Shown here: one piece after another, positions 26,517-35,522 of the stretch
How positions within the stretch are numbered: the first letter of the stretch is position 1
How the letters are laid out: each line of letters opens with the position of its first letter
Source of the DNA: Thermodesulfatator indicus DSM 15286
GTDB lineage: Bacteria > Desulfobacterota > Thermodesulfobacteria > Thermodesulfobacteriales > Thermodesulfatatoraceae
Direction: 5' to 3'
Length of the DNA stretch: 64,000 nucleotides
NCBI RefSeq assembly: GCF_000217795.1
Contig: NC_015681.1
Location: forward strand, 1,293,244 to 1,357,243
The notes under the pieces: model-generated
Seen by the model: the letters and a program-made list of their open reading frames with translations, nothing else
Database searches by the model: none
Told to the model about the DNA's origin: nothing
Position numbers and translations under genes: made by a program

Positions 26517-27701
26517 ATGGCGGAAACAAGAGAGGCAGTAATTGGAAGAGAACTGGTCATTATCCCCAGCAAAACAAACATCTGGCTGGCTTTGCTCTTT
26601 GGCCTTCTTTTCGCGGTAGGCACTGCGGTTGGTATTTATAGTTTCATTGCTGGCCATGAACATGTTTATGGTATAACTAGAGAGGTCCCCTGGGGGATAC
26701 TTATTTCTACTTACGTGTTTTTTGTAGTCACCTCCACCGGTCTCTGTTTAACTTCTTCTATAGGCCATGTCTTCGGACTTGAGAGTTTGATGCCTATTGC
26801 CAGCCGTAGCGTGTTTTTAGCCATCGCTACTATTATCGCTGGCTTTGCGGTAATTGCTTTTGAGTTGGAAAATCCCTGGCGTATGGCCATTTATAACATT
26901 ATTTCTCCTAACCCTACGTCTAACATTTGGTGGATGGGAACCCTTTACGGCGCTTACCTATTTTTTATGTTAGTGGAATTTGCTTTACTAAAACTGGGAC
27001 ACCATCGCAAAGCCGGTTTGGCTGGTTTGATGGGAGTTATTGCTGGTGTGGCGGCACACAGTAACCTGGGAGCGGTTTTTGGCCTGGTTAACGCTAAAGA
27101 GTTCTGGCATGGTCCTTACATGCCCATTTATTTTATTGCTTCGGCCATGATGAGTGGTGGAGCGGCGATTATATTTTTTACCTGGCTGGCCTACAAAGTT
27201 AATGGCTGGCAAATGGAACCCAAAATGGAAAAAGCCCTTCAAGTTACAGGGAAAATTTATGCTTTATTGTTAGCCATTGTAATGTTTTTTACTACCTGGA
27301 AAATTCTGGCGGGCCTTGCTGGACATCCTCCGGGAAAATATGAAGCTACTATGGCCTTGATTGCTGGTCCATTTGCCTTTAATTTCTGGTTCTTTGAAGT
27401 TGGCCTCGGTCTAGTATTGCCTTTTATCGTCATTCTTGCCGTTAAAGCTAGAAATATTCCAGCTATGGCCATTGTTTCTGGAGTGGCTCTTTTGGCCATC
27501 TTTGTGATGCGCTATGATTTAGTCGTCTTGGGGCAACTTATTCCGCATTACCATGGTCTCCAAATTGTAGATATGCCTCACTTCTATTCTTATAGCCCCA
27601 CTTTCTTAGAGTGGCTGGTAGTTCTCGGTGGATTTGGCCTGTTTGGCATGCTTTTCTTTATGGGAGAACGTATTTTTAAAGGCCACCTAGACGAACACTA
27701 A
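26517..27701 (+). CDS. NrfD/PsrC-type quinone-interacting membrane protein 2
   Basis: Paralogue of the upstream NrfD protein, 394 residues with the same helix pattern. Shared blocks include REVPWGILISTYVFFVV, FELENPWRMAIYN, NPTSNIWWMGTLYG and a common C-terminus with SYSPTFLEW. AGGAGG stands before the ATG. It probably handles menaquinone at the membrane. It has its own promoter and is separated from the first copy by the MerR gene, suggesting duplication followed by separate regulation. No Fe-S or catalytic subunit gene is next to it. Confidence 0.9.
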   Translation: MAETREAVIGRELVIIPSKTNIWLALLFGLLFAVGTAVGIYSFIAGHEHVYGITREVPWGILISTYVFFVVTSTGLCLTSSIGHVFGLESLMPIASRSVFLAIATIIAGFAVIAFELENPWRMAIYNIISPNPTSNIWWMGTLYGAYLFFMLVEFALLKLGHHRKAGLAGLMGVIAGVAAHSNLGAVFGLVNAKEFWHGPYMPIYFIASAMMSGGAAIIFFTWLAYKVNGWQMEPKMEKALQVTGKIYALLLAIVMFFTTWKILAGLAGHPPGKYEATMALIAGPFAFNFWFFEVGLGLVLPFIVILAVKARNIPAMAIVSGVALLAIFVMRYDLVVLGQLIPHYHGLQIVDMPHFYSYSPTFLEWLVVLGGFGLFGMLFFMGERIFKGHLDEH

Positions 27702-27710
27702 ATATCGCTC

Positions 27711-27731
27711 GGGCACGCCTTTGGCGTGCCC
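27711..27731 (+). terminator. hairpin terminator between NrfD 2 and engB
   Basis: GGGCACGCC-TTT-GGCGTGCCC, a 9-bp perfect stem in the 35-bp gap between convergent genes, followed by CTTAATC. The U tract is short. Confidence 0.65.
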
Positions 27732-27736
27732 CTTAA

Positions 27737-28327
27737 TCACTCAGCTAAGCTTTCCCAGATTTTTTGTTTTATCGGCTCAAGCCCTTCCCGAGTTTTACAT
27801 GAACAAAGAAACACTTGAGATTCTTCCAAAGAAAGTTTTTCTAGATAGCGTCTTTTAAGTTTGGGAAGATCTGTCTTTTTGGCTCGGTCTATTTTGTTTA
27901 GCACCACGATAAAATTACGACCAAGGCTTTTTACATAGTCAATCAGCATAAAATCCAACTCATCAGGCTCACGCCGAATATCAAAAATTAAAACCAAAAG
28001 CTTGGTCAACCGGGGTGAAGAAAGATAAGTCTCTATAAGTTTTTTCCACTGGGCCCGCATTTTGGGAGGCACTTTAGCAAAACCAAAACCAGGTAAATCA
28101 ACTACCCAGAACCGATGATCCACCCGGTAAAAGTTGATGGCCTTAGTAAACCCTGGCGTAGAAGATACTCTGGCAAGCCTTTTTTGCCCCAGAAAAGCAT
28201 TTATCAAAGAAGACTTGCCTACATTTGACCGCCCTAAAAAAGCCACTTCTGGCAGTTTGGGGACAGTCAAATCTTCAGGCTTAAAAGCACTCTTTTCAAA
28301 TTTCACCTGTTTTATCTTGGGCTTCAT
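27737..28327 (-). CDS. engB: ribosome-biogenesis GTPase EngB/YsxC
   Basis: Small GTPase of about 196 residues, TrmE-Era-EngA-EngB family, needed for 50S assembly. G1 is GRSNVGKSSL, G3 DLPGFG, and G4 NKID. The start is the ATG six bases after AGGAG; ten upstream codons in the frame lack a ribosome site. It converges with the second NrfD gene and diverges from the MoxR gene. Confidence 0.95.
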   Translation of the reverse strand: MKPKIKQVKFEKSAFKPEDLTVPKLPEVAFLGRSNVGKSSLINAFLGQKRLARVSSTPGFTKAINFYRVDHRFWVVDLPGFGFAKVPPKMRAQWKKLIETYLSSPRLTKLLVLIFDIRREPDELDFMLIDYVKSLGRNFIVVLNKIDRAKKTDLPKLKRRYLEKLSLEESQVFLCSCKTREGLEPIKQKIWESLAE

Positions 28328-28413
28328 GTCTTCTCCTACAGATGAAGCTATCTTCAAATAAGGTATAATTGATTATAATCAAGTCAGCCAAAAATTTTTA
28401 AAAGGTGATAGAT

Positions 28414-29274
28414 ATGGAAACTTGGGTAATTGACGGTGTAACCCTTCACTTAGCGCACCCTGATGAATTGAACTTGATTTGTGTAGGCCAGGAAGATGTT
28501 ATCAAGCAGGTGCTCGCCGCCTGGATGATTATTGACGAAAAAGACCTGCCTCTTAATCCCCGCTTGGTAGGAAAACCGGGCGTGGGGAAAACCACCATAG
28601 CTTACGCCGCGGCTAAAAGGCTTGGCCAAGAAGTTTATATCTTTCAGGCCACGGTTGATACTCGCCCTGAAGACTTGCTTATTACCCCGGTAATCTCTGA
28701 TGAAGGTCGCATTCGCTATATGGCAAGCCCCATTGTCACCGCTATGATAAAAGGCGGTGTCGCCATTATTGACGAAGCCAACCGCATGAGTGAAAAAAGC
28801 TGGGCCTCGCTAGCCCCACTTCTTGACTCGCGCCGTTACGTAGAATCCATTGTGGCGGGTATCAAAATAAAGGCCCATCCAGACTTCCGCATTTGCGTCA
28901 CCATGAATGAAGATGCCTCTACTTTTGAAGTGCCAGAATATATCCATTCCAGGCTTCAGCCCCAAATCTACGTTGATTTTCCAGAAGCCGAAGAGGAATA
29001 TGAAATGCTCAGGGCCAATCTCCCCTTTGCCGATGAAGAAATACTTCATTACGTAGTTTCCTTTTTGCAGCTAGCGCACCGGGCCGGAGAAACTTTTTCC
29101 GTAAGAGACGGGGTAAACATTGCCCGTTACGCCTTAAAACGCCTGGCCGGGCCGGACAAAGGGGCAGATAAAAAAGAAATCCTAAAAGAAGCTATTTCCC
29201 AAACATTGGGGCAAACGGCTTTAATCTTTTGGCCGGATAACAGGAAAGAAGGCCCTCGTTTAAGACCCGTGTAA
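28414..29274 (+). CDS. MoxR-like AAA+ ATPase
   Basis: AAA+ ATPase of 286 residues from the ATG six bases after AAGGTG. Walker A is GKPGVGKTT, Walker B GGVAIIDEANRM, and sensor 1 follows in ICVTMNEDAS. MoxR-family proteins act as chaperones for metal-protein maturation or activation of partner proteins, usually with a VWA-domain protein. No VWA gene is present; the next gene, one base downstream, encodes a 607-residue TraB/ChaN-like protein that is therefore the likely partner. Confidence 0.85.
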   Translation: METWVIDGVTLHLAHPDELNLICVGQEDVIKQVLAAWMIIDEKDLPLNPRLVGKPGVGKTTIAYAAAKRLGQEVYIFQATVDTRPEDLLITPVISDEGRIRYMASPIVTAMIKGGVAIIDEANRMSEKSWASLAPLLDSRRYVESIVAGIKIKAHPDFRICVTMNEDASTFEVPEYIHSRLQPQIYVDFPEAEEEYEMLRANLPFADEEILHYVVSFLQLAHRAGETFSVRDGVNIARYALKRLAGPDKGADKKEILKEAISQTLGQTALIFWPDNRKEGPRLRPV

Positions 29275-29275
29275 T

Positions 29276-31099
29276 ATGAAAAAACATGAGCTTCCCAGGG
29301 CCCAAATAGGGTCAAGCGAAATAATTTTTTTACCGGTTTTGCATGGCAAACTTGAGTTTGCCCAGGTGGTAAGAAATTATCTACTAGATATAAAACCTGA
29401 AGCCGTAGCCGTAGAGTATCCAGAAACACTTGCGGAAAAGATTTTGCGCGGCGTAAAGAGACTTCCCCTTCTTTCAGTAGTCTCCTATCAGGAAAAAGAC
29501 GGCACCACAGTTTATCTCCTGGTAGAACCTGTTGAGCCCTTGATAGAAGCCGTGCGCACGGGCCTTGAGATCGGCTCTAAAGTTCACTTTGTAGATCTTG
29601 ACCTTGACGGCTACCAAGGCCACAAAGAAGTCTTCCCGGATTCTTACGCTGTTTCCCGCCTGGGCTATGAAAAATTTCTTGAAGAGGCTCTTAAAGTTGA
29701 CTATCCCAAAGACCCTCTTGATATTCACCGGGAGAAAACCATTGCTTACAGGCTCAAGCAATTGGCTAAGCGTTTTCGGTCTATTGTTTTTGTGGGAGGG
29801 CTTGCCCACGTAAACGCCATAAAAGAGTTTTTAAAAGAAGAACTTGCCCAGCCTTTGGCTAGACGCAAACGCGAAGGAGTTTCTCTCTTTCACCTCGACC
29901 AGGCTTCAAGTCGAGAAGTGCTTTCAGAAATTGGTTATTTCCAGGGAATTTACGAAAAAGAACGCACCAAGCAGCTGACTTTAGACCGGCTGGAGTTACA
30001 GCAACGGCTCCTGGAAGAAGCCCTTTCTCAGCACGAAGAGAAAAACAAAGAAGTTGTTCCGCCAAGGCACTTAAAAATTTTAAATCAATTTGCCAGAAAC
30101 TACGCTCTTACCGAAGGCCGCCTGACCCCTGACTTTTATCAACTTCTGGTAGCGGCCCGCGGCAGTGTTAATGATGACTTTGCCTGGGAGCTATGGGAAA
30201 TTGGAACCCGATATCCTTTCCAAACAGAAAATCCAGAAATCTGCCCTATCAGGATAAACCTTGATGACCTCTTTAAGCCGCACAAAAAACTAAAGTTTTT
30301 CCGCAAGCTAAAACCTCTTCGCCGTAAACGCCTGGTTCCAGTTAAAAAAAGGCCCCTGGAAAAAAGGCCCGGCCAATGGAAAGAGTCCTGGAAAGGCATA
30401 AATATTTGTTCCTTCCCCCCTGAAGACATTGTAGTAGAAGGCTTTGGGCGTTACGTGATGAAAAAGGCTCTAAGGGTTCTGGCCGAAGACCTAAGGCGTG
30501 TTGAGCCTTTTACTTCTTCTTTAAAAGACGGTATAGACCTCAGAGAAACAATAAGAAATTGGTATGAAGGACGCCTTTATGTGCGGGAAGAAAGACCAAT
30601 TACCGGGAAGGTAGGCTCTGTGGTGGTTATCTTTGATGAAGACGAAGCCCCTGACGGAAAAGAACGCTACCCGTGGAAAATTACCTGGCACGGTGAGCAC
30701 GATCAAGAATCAGATATGGCTTTTTACGCCACCCGAGCCGGTGAGGTGGTCGTAGGGCCAGGGATTTCTCGTTGTCATTACGGCGGTTTCATGCTCACTT
30801 ATCCGCCAATGCGGGTTTATGACATCTGGAGTGATCCGATTTTTGATTTTGCCCGCGGTAAGGCCGAGCGCTTACTTATAGCGGCCATAGATTATTCCCT
30901 TGAAAAATACGTGGTTTATATTGCCAAAAAGCCTCCTTCTTCGCTGGCCAAACGATTTGCTACCCATCAGGGGAAAAAGGTTATTTATCTGCCTATTGGG
31001 CAGTTTTCGCCAGCCCTGATAAAAAAAATACAGACTTTTCATGTGCTAGAAGGCCATAAGGTGCGCCTTTACGCCCACAAGTACATTGAAGGCGAGTAA
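29276..31099 (+). CDS. TraB/ChaN-like protein paired with MoxR ATPase
   Basis: Large protein of 607 residues whose family I cannot name. The N-terminal 200 residues look like the EreA/ChaN/TraB superfamily: FLPVLHGKLEFAQVV, KPEAVAVEYPETL and IVFVGGLAHVNAIKEFL give the two paired histidine-containing motifs. The middle is charged and the C-terminal part (about 410-607), with GISRCHYGGFMLTYPPMRVYD, has no recognised relation. There is no signal peptide or clear membrane helix. One base separates it from the MoxR stop, indicating coupled translation and a joint function. Catalysis by the N-terminal domain is inferred. Confidence 0.7.
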   Translation: MKKHELPRAQIGSSEIIFLPVLHGKLEFAQVVRNYLLDIKPEAVAVEYPETLAEKILRGVKRLPLLSVVSYQEKDGTTVYLLVEPVEPLIEAVRTGLEIGSKVHFVDLDLDGYQGHKEVFPDSYAVSRLGYEKFLEEALKVDYPKDPLDIHREKTIAYRLKQLAKRFRSIVFVGGLAHVNAIKEFLKEELAQPLARRKREGVSLFHLDQASSREVLSEIGYFQGIYEKERTKQLTLDRLELQQRLLEEALSQHEEKNKEVVPPRHLKILNQFARNYALTEGRLTPDFYQLLVAARGSVNDDFAWELWEIGTRYPFQTENPEICPIRINLDDLFKPHKKLKFFRKLKPLRRKRLVPVKKRPLEKRPGQWKESWKGINICSFPPEDIVVEGFGRYVMKKALRVLAEDLRRVEPFTSSLKDGIDLRETIRNWYEGRLYVREERPITGKVGSVVVIFDEDEAPDGKERYPWKITWHGEHDQESDMAFYATRAGEVVVGPGISRCHYGGFMLTYPPMRVYDIWSDPIFDFARGKAERLLIAAIDYSLEKYVVYIAKKPPSSLAKRFATHQGKKVIYLPIGQFSPALIKKIQTFHVLEGHKVRLYAHKYIEGE

Positions 31100-31104
31100 A
31101 AATC

Positions 31105-32217
31105 TTGTCTTCACAAAGCCTTTACGACATTTTGGCCGGTTGTTCTCCAGGATTAGAAGGAGTCCTGTCAAGTGAGCTCTCTTTTTTAGGAGTTGAAGGA
31201 AAAATCATTCCTGGAGGGGTTTCTTTTAAAGGCACTTTAGGAGATCTTTACCTTGCTAACCTGTGGCTACGTACAGCTAGCCGTATACTCCTAAAAATTG
31301 GAAGTTTTAAGGCCCTACACTTTAAAGAACTGGTAGAAAAGGCCTCTCGTTTCCCCTGGGAAATATATTTCTCCGAGGCTAAGGCCGTAAAAATCAGGGT
31401 TACCTGCCGTCGTTCAAAACTTTATCATTCCCAGGCAGTGGCCGAACGTTTAATCAAAGCCATTTCCTTAAGGCTTGGAAGAGAATTGACGCTAACCAGA
31501 GAAGAAGCAGCTCCTTTATTGGTAGTGCGCCTTTTTAAAGACGAAGTCCTTATAAGGATCGACTCTTCTGGTGGAGATCTCTTTAAACGTGGTTATAAAG
31601 TGGCCAAAGGTCCGGCACCTCTGCGAGAAAACCTGGCCGCTGCCCTGGTCTTGCTCTCTGGCTGGGATAAAAAAACTCCTTTTCTTGACCCCTTTTGCGG
31701 GACAGGCACCATCGTAATTGAGGCGGCTATGCTTGCGGCCAATCTTGCTCCGGGGCTTAACCGTAGTTTTTCTTTTGAAAACTGGCGGAATTTTAAGGCT
31801 GAGCTTTGGCAGGAGCTAAAAGAAAAGGCCCAAAAAGCGATCACACCTCCGAGCGGATTAATTTTGGGTACAGACTGGAGTGAAAAAGCCATCTCCGCCT
31901 CACAGGAAAATGCCAGAGCAGCCCAGGTAGCTCCCTGGGTCAAGTTTGAAAAGGTGGAAATATCTCGCTTAAAACCGCCGGCTACCGAAGGCTTTCTCGT
32001 AACTAATCCGCCTTTTGGAGAAAGATTAAAAGAAGGTTTTGTCCCTCTTAAAAAGCTTTCAGATCTTTTCAGGAAAGGATTTTCTCCGTGGGATTTAACC
32101 ATGATCTATCCCCGAAAAAGATTGCCTGTGTTCTTTCCTTTTTGTTTAAAAAGCATAGCCTTCTTTGACCATGGTGGGCAGAGGGTCTTTGTGTTTAAAA
32201 AACAAATTTACGATTAA
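31105..32217 (+). CDS. THUMP-domain rRNA/tRNA guanine-N2 methyltransferase (RlmL-like)
   Basis: RNA methyltransferase of 370 residues. An N-terminal ferredoxin-like/THUMP region (about 1-155) is followed by a SAM-dependent domain with LDPFCGTGTIVIEAA for SAM binding and the catalytic VTNPPFGERL. It matches the N-terminal half of RlmL (23S m2G2445) and related tRNA enzymes; the exact target is unclear. Translation seems to start at TTG five bases after the upstream stop. It overlaps the convergent beta-CASP gene by 23 bp. Confidence 0.88.
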   Translation: MSSQSLYDILAGCSPGLEGVLSSELSFLGVEGKIIPGGVSFKGTLGDLYLANLWLRTASRILLKIGSFKALHFKELVEKASRFPWEIYFSEAKAVKIRVTCRRSKLYHSQAVAERLIKAISLRLGRELTLTREEAAPLLVVRLFKDEVLIRIDSSGGDLFKRGYKVAKGPAPLRENLAAALVLLSGWDKKTPFLDPFCGTGTIVIEAAMLAANLAPGLNRSFSFENWRNFKAELWQELKEKAQKAITPPSGLILGTDWSEKAISASQENARAAQVAPWVKFEKVEISRLKPPATEGFLVTNPPFGERLKEGFVPLKKLSDLFRKGFSPWDLTMIYPRKRLPVFFPFCLKSIAFFDHGGQRVFVFKKQIYD

Positions 32218-33514
32218 GGCTTGGGGCCTCAACGGTGAGATCATATCTTTCACGGATGGCTTTTAAAAGCTTGCCCCGAGCCGCAGGCTCTCCGTGGGTT
32301 AAGAAGACCCGTTTGGGCTTTTCCTGAAAATTACCAAGCCAGGAGAGCAATTCACTGTGGTCAGCGTGAGCAGAGAAGGCTTCAATCCTGAAAATGCGGG
32401 CCCGATTTTCTACGGTTGTGTGATCAAGTTTTACTCTTGGTAAACGCTCAAGAATAGCCCGACCAGGAGTGCCTTTGGCCTGGTAGCCAACAAAAACAAC
32501 AAAGGTCTTGCGAGACGAAAGATGTCTTTTTAGGTGCTCTACGATGCGGCCTCCGGTTACCATACCCGAGCCGGCAATTACTACATAGGGTGGCTTAAGT
32601 TCGTCAATACGTCGTGAGGCCTCGCGTGAGATCGCTGAAAAAAGCAGCGGAAAAGAAAAAATCCTGTCTCCTCTGGCCAATCTATCTAGGGCTTCCTCAT
32701 CGTAGAGTTCAGTGTGGCGGGCATAGACCTTGGTAACTTTAAGGGCCATAGGGCTATCAACGATAACGGGTAAAGGCTTTATTTCGCCGTCTTCTACGAG
32801 CTCATTAAAAAAATAGAGAAGCTCCTGGGTTCGCCCAATGGCAAAGGAGGGAATAAAAACCCTGGCCCTTAATTTTTGAGCCAGCTCAACTATGGCTTTG
32901 AGTTGTCTTTTGGCCAAAGAAAAGGGAGGATGGTGTCTCCCGCCGTAAGTAGATTCCATGATTACATAGTCAGCCTCTTTGATGGGAGTAGGATCTCTGA
33001 TGATAGGAGTTCCTTGCCGACCAATGTCACCTGAAAAAACAAACTTTTTCCCTTCACACCAGAGCTCTACATTAGCGGCTCCTAAAATGTGCCCGGCATC
33101 CTGAAAGCGGAAATGTATATCGCCAGGAATATCTACCATTTCTCCGTAAGTGAAAGCCCAGCAAAGTTCTTGAACTTTTTCTGGTAAATTACGTAGGCCT
33201 ATATGTGGTTCTAAATGAAGGCGGTCATTTAGAACAATATCAAGAAGTTCTATGGTGGGCTTGGTGGTAAGTATTTCACCGCGAAAGCCGTCACGCACAA
33301 GTTCAAGAAGCCTTCCTGAGTGGTCGAGATGGGCGTGGGTTAAAATAACGTAGTCAATGTCTTTAGGCGAAAACGGAAAGGACTCGTTAAAAGAAATAAA
33401 GTCTTCCTCCTGATAAAGGCCGCAATCAATAAGAATTTTTTTGCCTTTGCTTTCAAGCAAGTAAGAACTGCCGGTAACCGAGCCGCAGGCGCCAACAAAA
33501 GTTAAACTACCCAT
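32195..33514 (-). CDS. beta-CASP MBL-fold ribonuclease (CPSF-like)
   Basis: Metallo-beta-lactamase/beta-CASP protein of 439 residues of the CPSF-73-like bacterial group. Motif 2 is THAHLDHSGR, motif 3 AGHILGAANVE, motif 4 FSGDIGRQGTP. The beta-CASP insertion (about 190-340) leads into SGMVTGGRIVEHL and the C-terminal AFSAHADHSEL and LTHGEP motifs. It probably cleaves or trims RNA. No KH domain is present, unlike archaeal aCPSF1. Confidence 0.92.
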   Translation of the reverse strand: MGSLTFVGACGSVTGSSYLLESKGKKILIDCGLYQEEDFISFNESFPFSPKDIDYVILTHAHLDHSGRLLELVRDGFRGEILTTKPTIELLDIVLNDRLHLEPHIGLRNLPEKVQELCWAFTYGEMVDIPGDIHFRFQDAGHILGAANVELWCEGKKFVFSGDIGRQGTPIIRDPTPIKEADYVIMESTYGGRHHPPFSLAKRQLKAIVELAQKLRARVFIPSFAIGRTQELLYFFNELVEDGEIKPLPVIVDSPMALKVTKVYARHTELYDEEALDRLARGDRIFSFPLLFSAISREASRRIDELKPPYVVIAGSGMVTGGRIVEHLKRHLSSRKTFVVFVGYQAKGTPGRAILERLPRVKLDHTTVENRARIFRIEAFSAHADHSELLSWLGNFQEKPKRVFLTHGEPAARGKLLKAIRERYDLTVEAPSLNRKFVF

Positions 33515-33582
33515 GGATTTTCCTTTATTTTGTTATTATTTAGGCATATCATAAGATAAAAACACCCGTAAAGGAGTTTTCT

Positions 33583-33951
33583 ATGTTTTTAGTAGATAGA
33601 CGCCGAAGCCCTAGATACTGCTGCCAGCTGCCAGTTTATATTGATGAAAAAAATCTTTCCCTTTTTCTTTGTGATTTATCCTTAACAGGTTGCTTTATAG
33701 AAACACTACCTAAAAATCTTATCCCTATAGGAGAAAAAGTAACCCTTATTCTTTCTTTGCCTTGCGTTGGCCCTATCCCTATAGACGGGATAATAAGACA
33801 TCACGGAACGCCTGAAAGAGTTGGTATGGGGATAGAATTTCTTAGTTTCCACGATGGCCTTCACCGGGTTTACGCTAAGTTTGTAAAAATTTTACCTATC
33901 CTTGAAGAAGCCCGTAATCTTTATCGGGAAATAGCCGATAAAGATTATTAA
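33583..33951 (+). CDS. PilZ-domain c-di-GMP-binding protein
   Basis: Single PilZ domain of 122 residues. The c-di-GMP signature is split as RRRSPR near the N-terminus and DLSLTGCFIE about 27 residues later, both intact. Start codon follows AAAGGAG. Its stop shares a base with the prepilin peptidase start (TAATG), so the two are coupled. Control of type IV pili or secretion by c-di-GMP is a plausible link. Confidence 0.9.
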   Translation: MFLVDRRRSPRYCCQLPVYIDEKNLSLFLCDLSLTGCFIETLPKNLIPIGEKVTLILSLPCVGPIPIDGIIRHHGTPERVGMGIEFLSFHDGLHRVYAKFVKILPILEEARNLYREIADKDY

Positions 33952-34730
33952 TGCTAGAAACAACAGTTGTAGAAATTTTGGCCGTTTTTATCTTCGGAGC
34001 CCTGGTGGGAAGCTTTCTGAATGTTTGTGCCTACCGGCTCCCTAAAGAAGAATCAGTTATCAGGCCTGGTTCTCGTTGTCCTCACTGCAAGTCCCCTATC
34101 AAGTGGTATGATAACATCCCCATCTTGAGTTTTCTCTGGTTGCGAGGACGCTGCCGAAATTGTGGTGGCCAAATATCTTGGCGTTATCCCTTAGTGGAAT
34201 TGATTACGGCCCTTCTTTCCGTAGCTGTATATCTTCGTTTTGGCTTAACTCCGGCTTACCTGGGGTTTTTCTTTCTGGTAGCGGCTCTGTGGGTAGCAAG
34301 TCTTATTGACCTGGAACACCAGATAATCCCCGATGAGATAAGCCTTATAGGTATTTTGGTCGGGTTGGCTTTTTCCCTTTACAATCCGCTTACAACTCCT
34401 ACGGACGCTTTGCTTGGTGCTCTTTGTGGAGCTGGAGGGTTATATCTTCTTGCCGAATTCTATTACTTTTTCACCAAACGAGAGGGCCTTGGCGGAGGAG
34501 ACCTTAAACTCCTGGCCATGATAGGCGCTTTTCTCGGTGTAAAAAGCTTAATACCTGTAGTATTCCTGGCCTCGTTGGTAGGAGCCGTAATAGGGATTGC
34601 CCTAGCCCTATGGCAAAAAGCCAAAGATAAACGCACTTTTGCCATTCCCTTTGGGCCCTTTCTTTCCTTAGGGGCTGTGGTGTACTTGTTCTTTGCTCCT
34701 TATTTGAAACCTTTCTTCCCCTGGCTATAG
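33951..34730 (+). CDS. pilD: prepilin peptidase / N-methyltransferase
   Basis: Bifunctional inner-membrane aspartyl protease that cleaves and N-methylates type IV prepilins and pseudopilins. Length 259 residues. The cytoplasmic zinc loop has CPHCKSPIKWYDNIPILSF and CRNCGGQISWRYP. Catalytic aspartates lie in DLEHQIIPDE and GLGGGDLKL. Several transmembrane helices follow. It is translationally coupled to the PilZ gene. Confidence 0.95.
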   Translation: MLETTVVEILAVFIFGALVGSFLNVCAYRLPKEESVIRPGSRCPHCKSPIKWYDNIPILSFLWLRGRCRNCGGQISWRYPLVELITALLSVAVYLRFGLTPAYLGFFFLVAALWVASLIDLEHQIIPDEISLIGILVGLAFSLYNPLTTPTDALLGALCGAGGLYLLAEFYYFFTKREGLGGGDLKLLAMIGAFLGVKSLIPVVFLASLVGAVIGIALALWQKAKDKRTFAIPFGPFLSLGAVVYLFFAPYLKPFFPWL

Positions 34731-34740
34731 GTAATTTTTA

Positions 34741-34973
34741 CACGGTAATTGTGAGCCCCCAACGGTGCCGTGGCGATCTCGATCCGCAAGACTGCTTCGC
34801 CTGTCCCGAGCGCCAGCGAAGGGATCTCACTTCGTGCCTCCTCGCATTGACAAGAAGGGGCCATTGTGAGCGACCTAGGAACGAAGCAATCTCTGACGGC
34901 GTTTACATCCCACAGAAAAAAAGTTTCTTCTTGTTCGGGTTTAAAAATTTGGCCAGCGGATTATATACAATTA
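34741..34973. repeat. degenerate dispersed-repeat region
   Basis: Intergenic stretch carrying decayed units of the genome's repeats (GCAAGACTGCTTCGCC, GAACGAAGCAATCTC, CATTGTGAGCG). No clear terminal sequence bounds it. No credible gene; short open frames across it are repeat artefacts. Confidence 0.6.
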
Positions 34974-35168
34974 GAGACTTTGCAAAGTTTAAAAAACATA
35001 GATAGATTGCCACGGCGACTATGTCGCCTCGCGAGAGAGATTGCTTCGCTGCTGGGTGCAGTCTCGCAATGACTCTTTTAAGATGTTACTGTGAGCCCTT
35101 TCCAGTTTGTCACTGCGAGCCCTTATGGGCGAAGCAGTCTCTTAAGTATGGCATTTTGCAAAGATCTC
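34974..35168. repeat. non-autonomous IS-related repeat, copy B
   Basis: A 195-bp element with both ends: left GAGACTTTGCAAAG followed by TTTAAAAAACATAGATAG, right TTTTGCAAAGATCTC. The interior contains GCCACGGCGACTATGTCGCC and several GAAGCAGTCTC / CACTGCGAGCC units. Its left end and interior are nearly the reverse complement of copy H at 58971-59143. Confidence 0.8.
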
Positions 35169-35200
35169 ACAATTAAAAAGTCTAAAAATAGGAGGCCAGC

Positions 35201-35497
35201 ATGGGTGTAGAAGAAATAGCCCTTCTTGAAGAAAAGATCGAAGCCTTAATTGGCTATATTCAAAAGCTTACTGAAGAAAAAAAATCTTTGCTTGAAAAGC
35301 TATCTCAAAAAGATAGTGAAATAGAAACTTTGAAAGCCGAACTTTCTCGCCTCCAAGAGGAACGCTCATTGGTAAAAAATAAAGTAGGCGAAATTCTCCA
35401 AAAAATTGAACAGCTAGGCCTAGAAGGACAGAGTGCTTCTCCCTCTGAGTTACCTTTGGATATGTCCGGGGAGGGCTCATCTTCTCCTGGATTTTAA
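35201..35497 (+). CDS. coiled-coil protein, ZapB-like
   Basis: Short acidic coiled-coil protein of 98 residues; heptads run from about residue 5 to 75 and the tail is Ser/Gly rich. GGAGG precedes the ATG. It lies 25 bp before zapA, the usual place of ZapB-like cell-division coiled coils in this group. Assignment rests on position and coiled-coil character, since such sequences diverge quickly. Confidence 0.65.
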   Translation: MGVEEIALLEEKIEALIGYIQKLTEEKKSLLEKLSQKDSEIETLKAELSRLQEERSLVKNKVGEILQKIEQLGLEGQSASPSELPLDMSGEGSSSPGF

Positions 35498-35522
35498 AGG
35501 AAAAATTTATGAGGGTTGAGGG

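Noticed and set aside
29859-30065. Minus-strand frames inside the 607-residue gene
   Set aside because: Shadows without ribosome sites; the plus frame is continuous, coupled to moxR and shows coherent domains.
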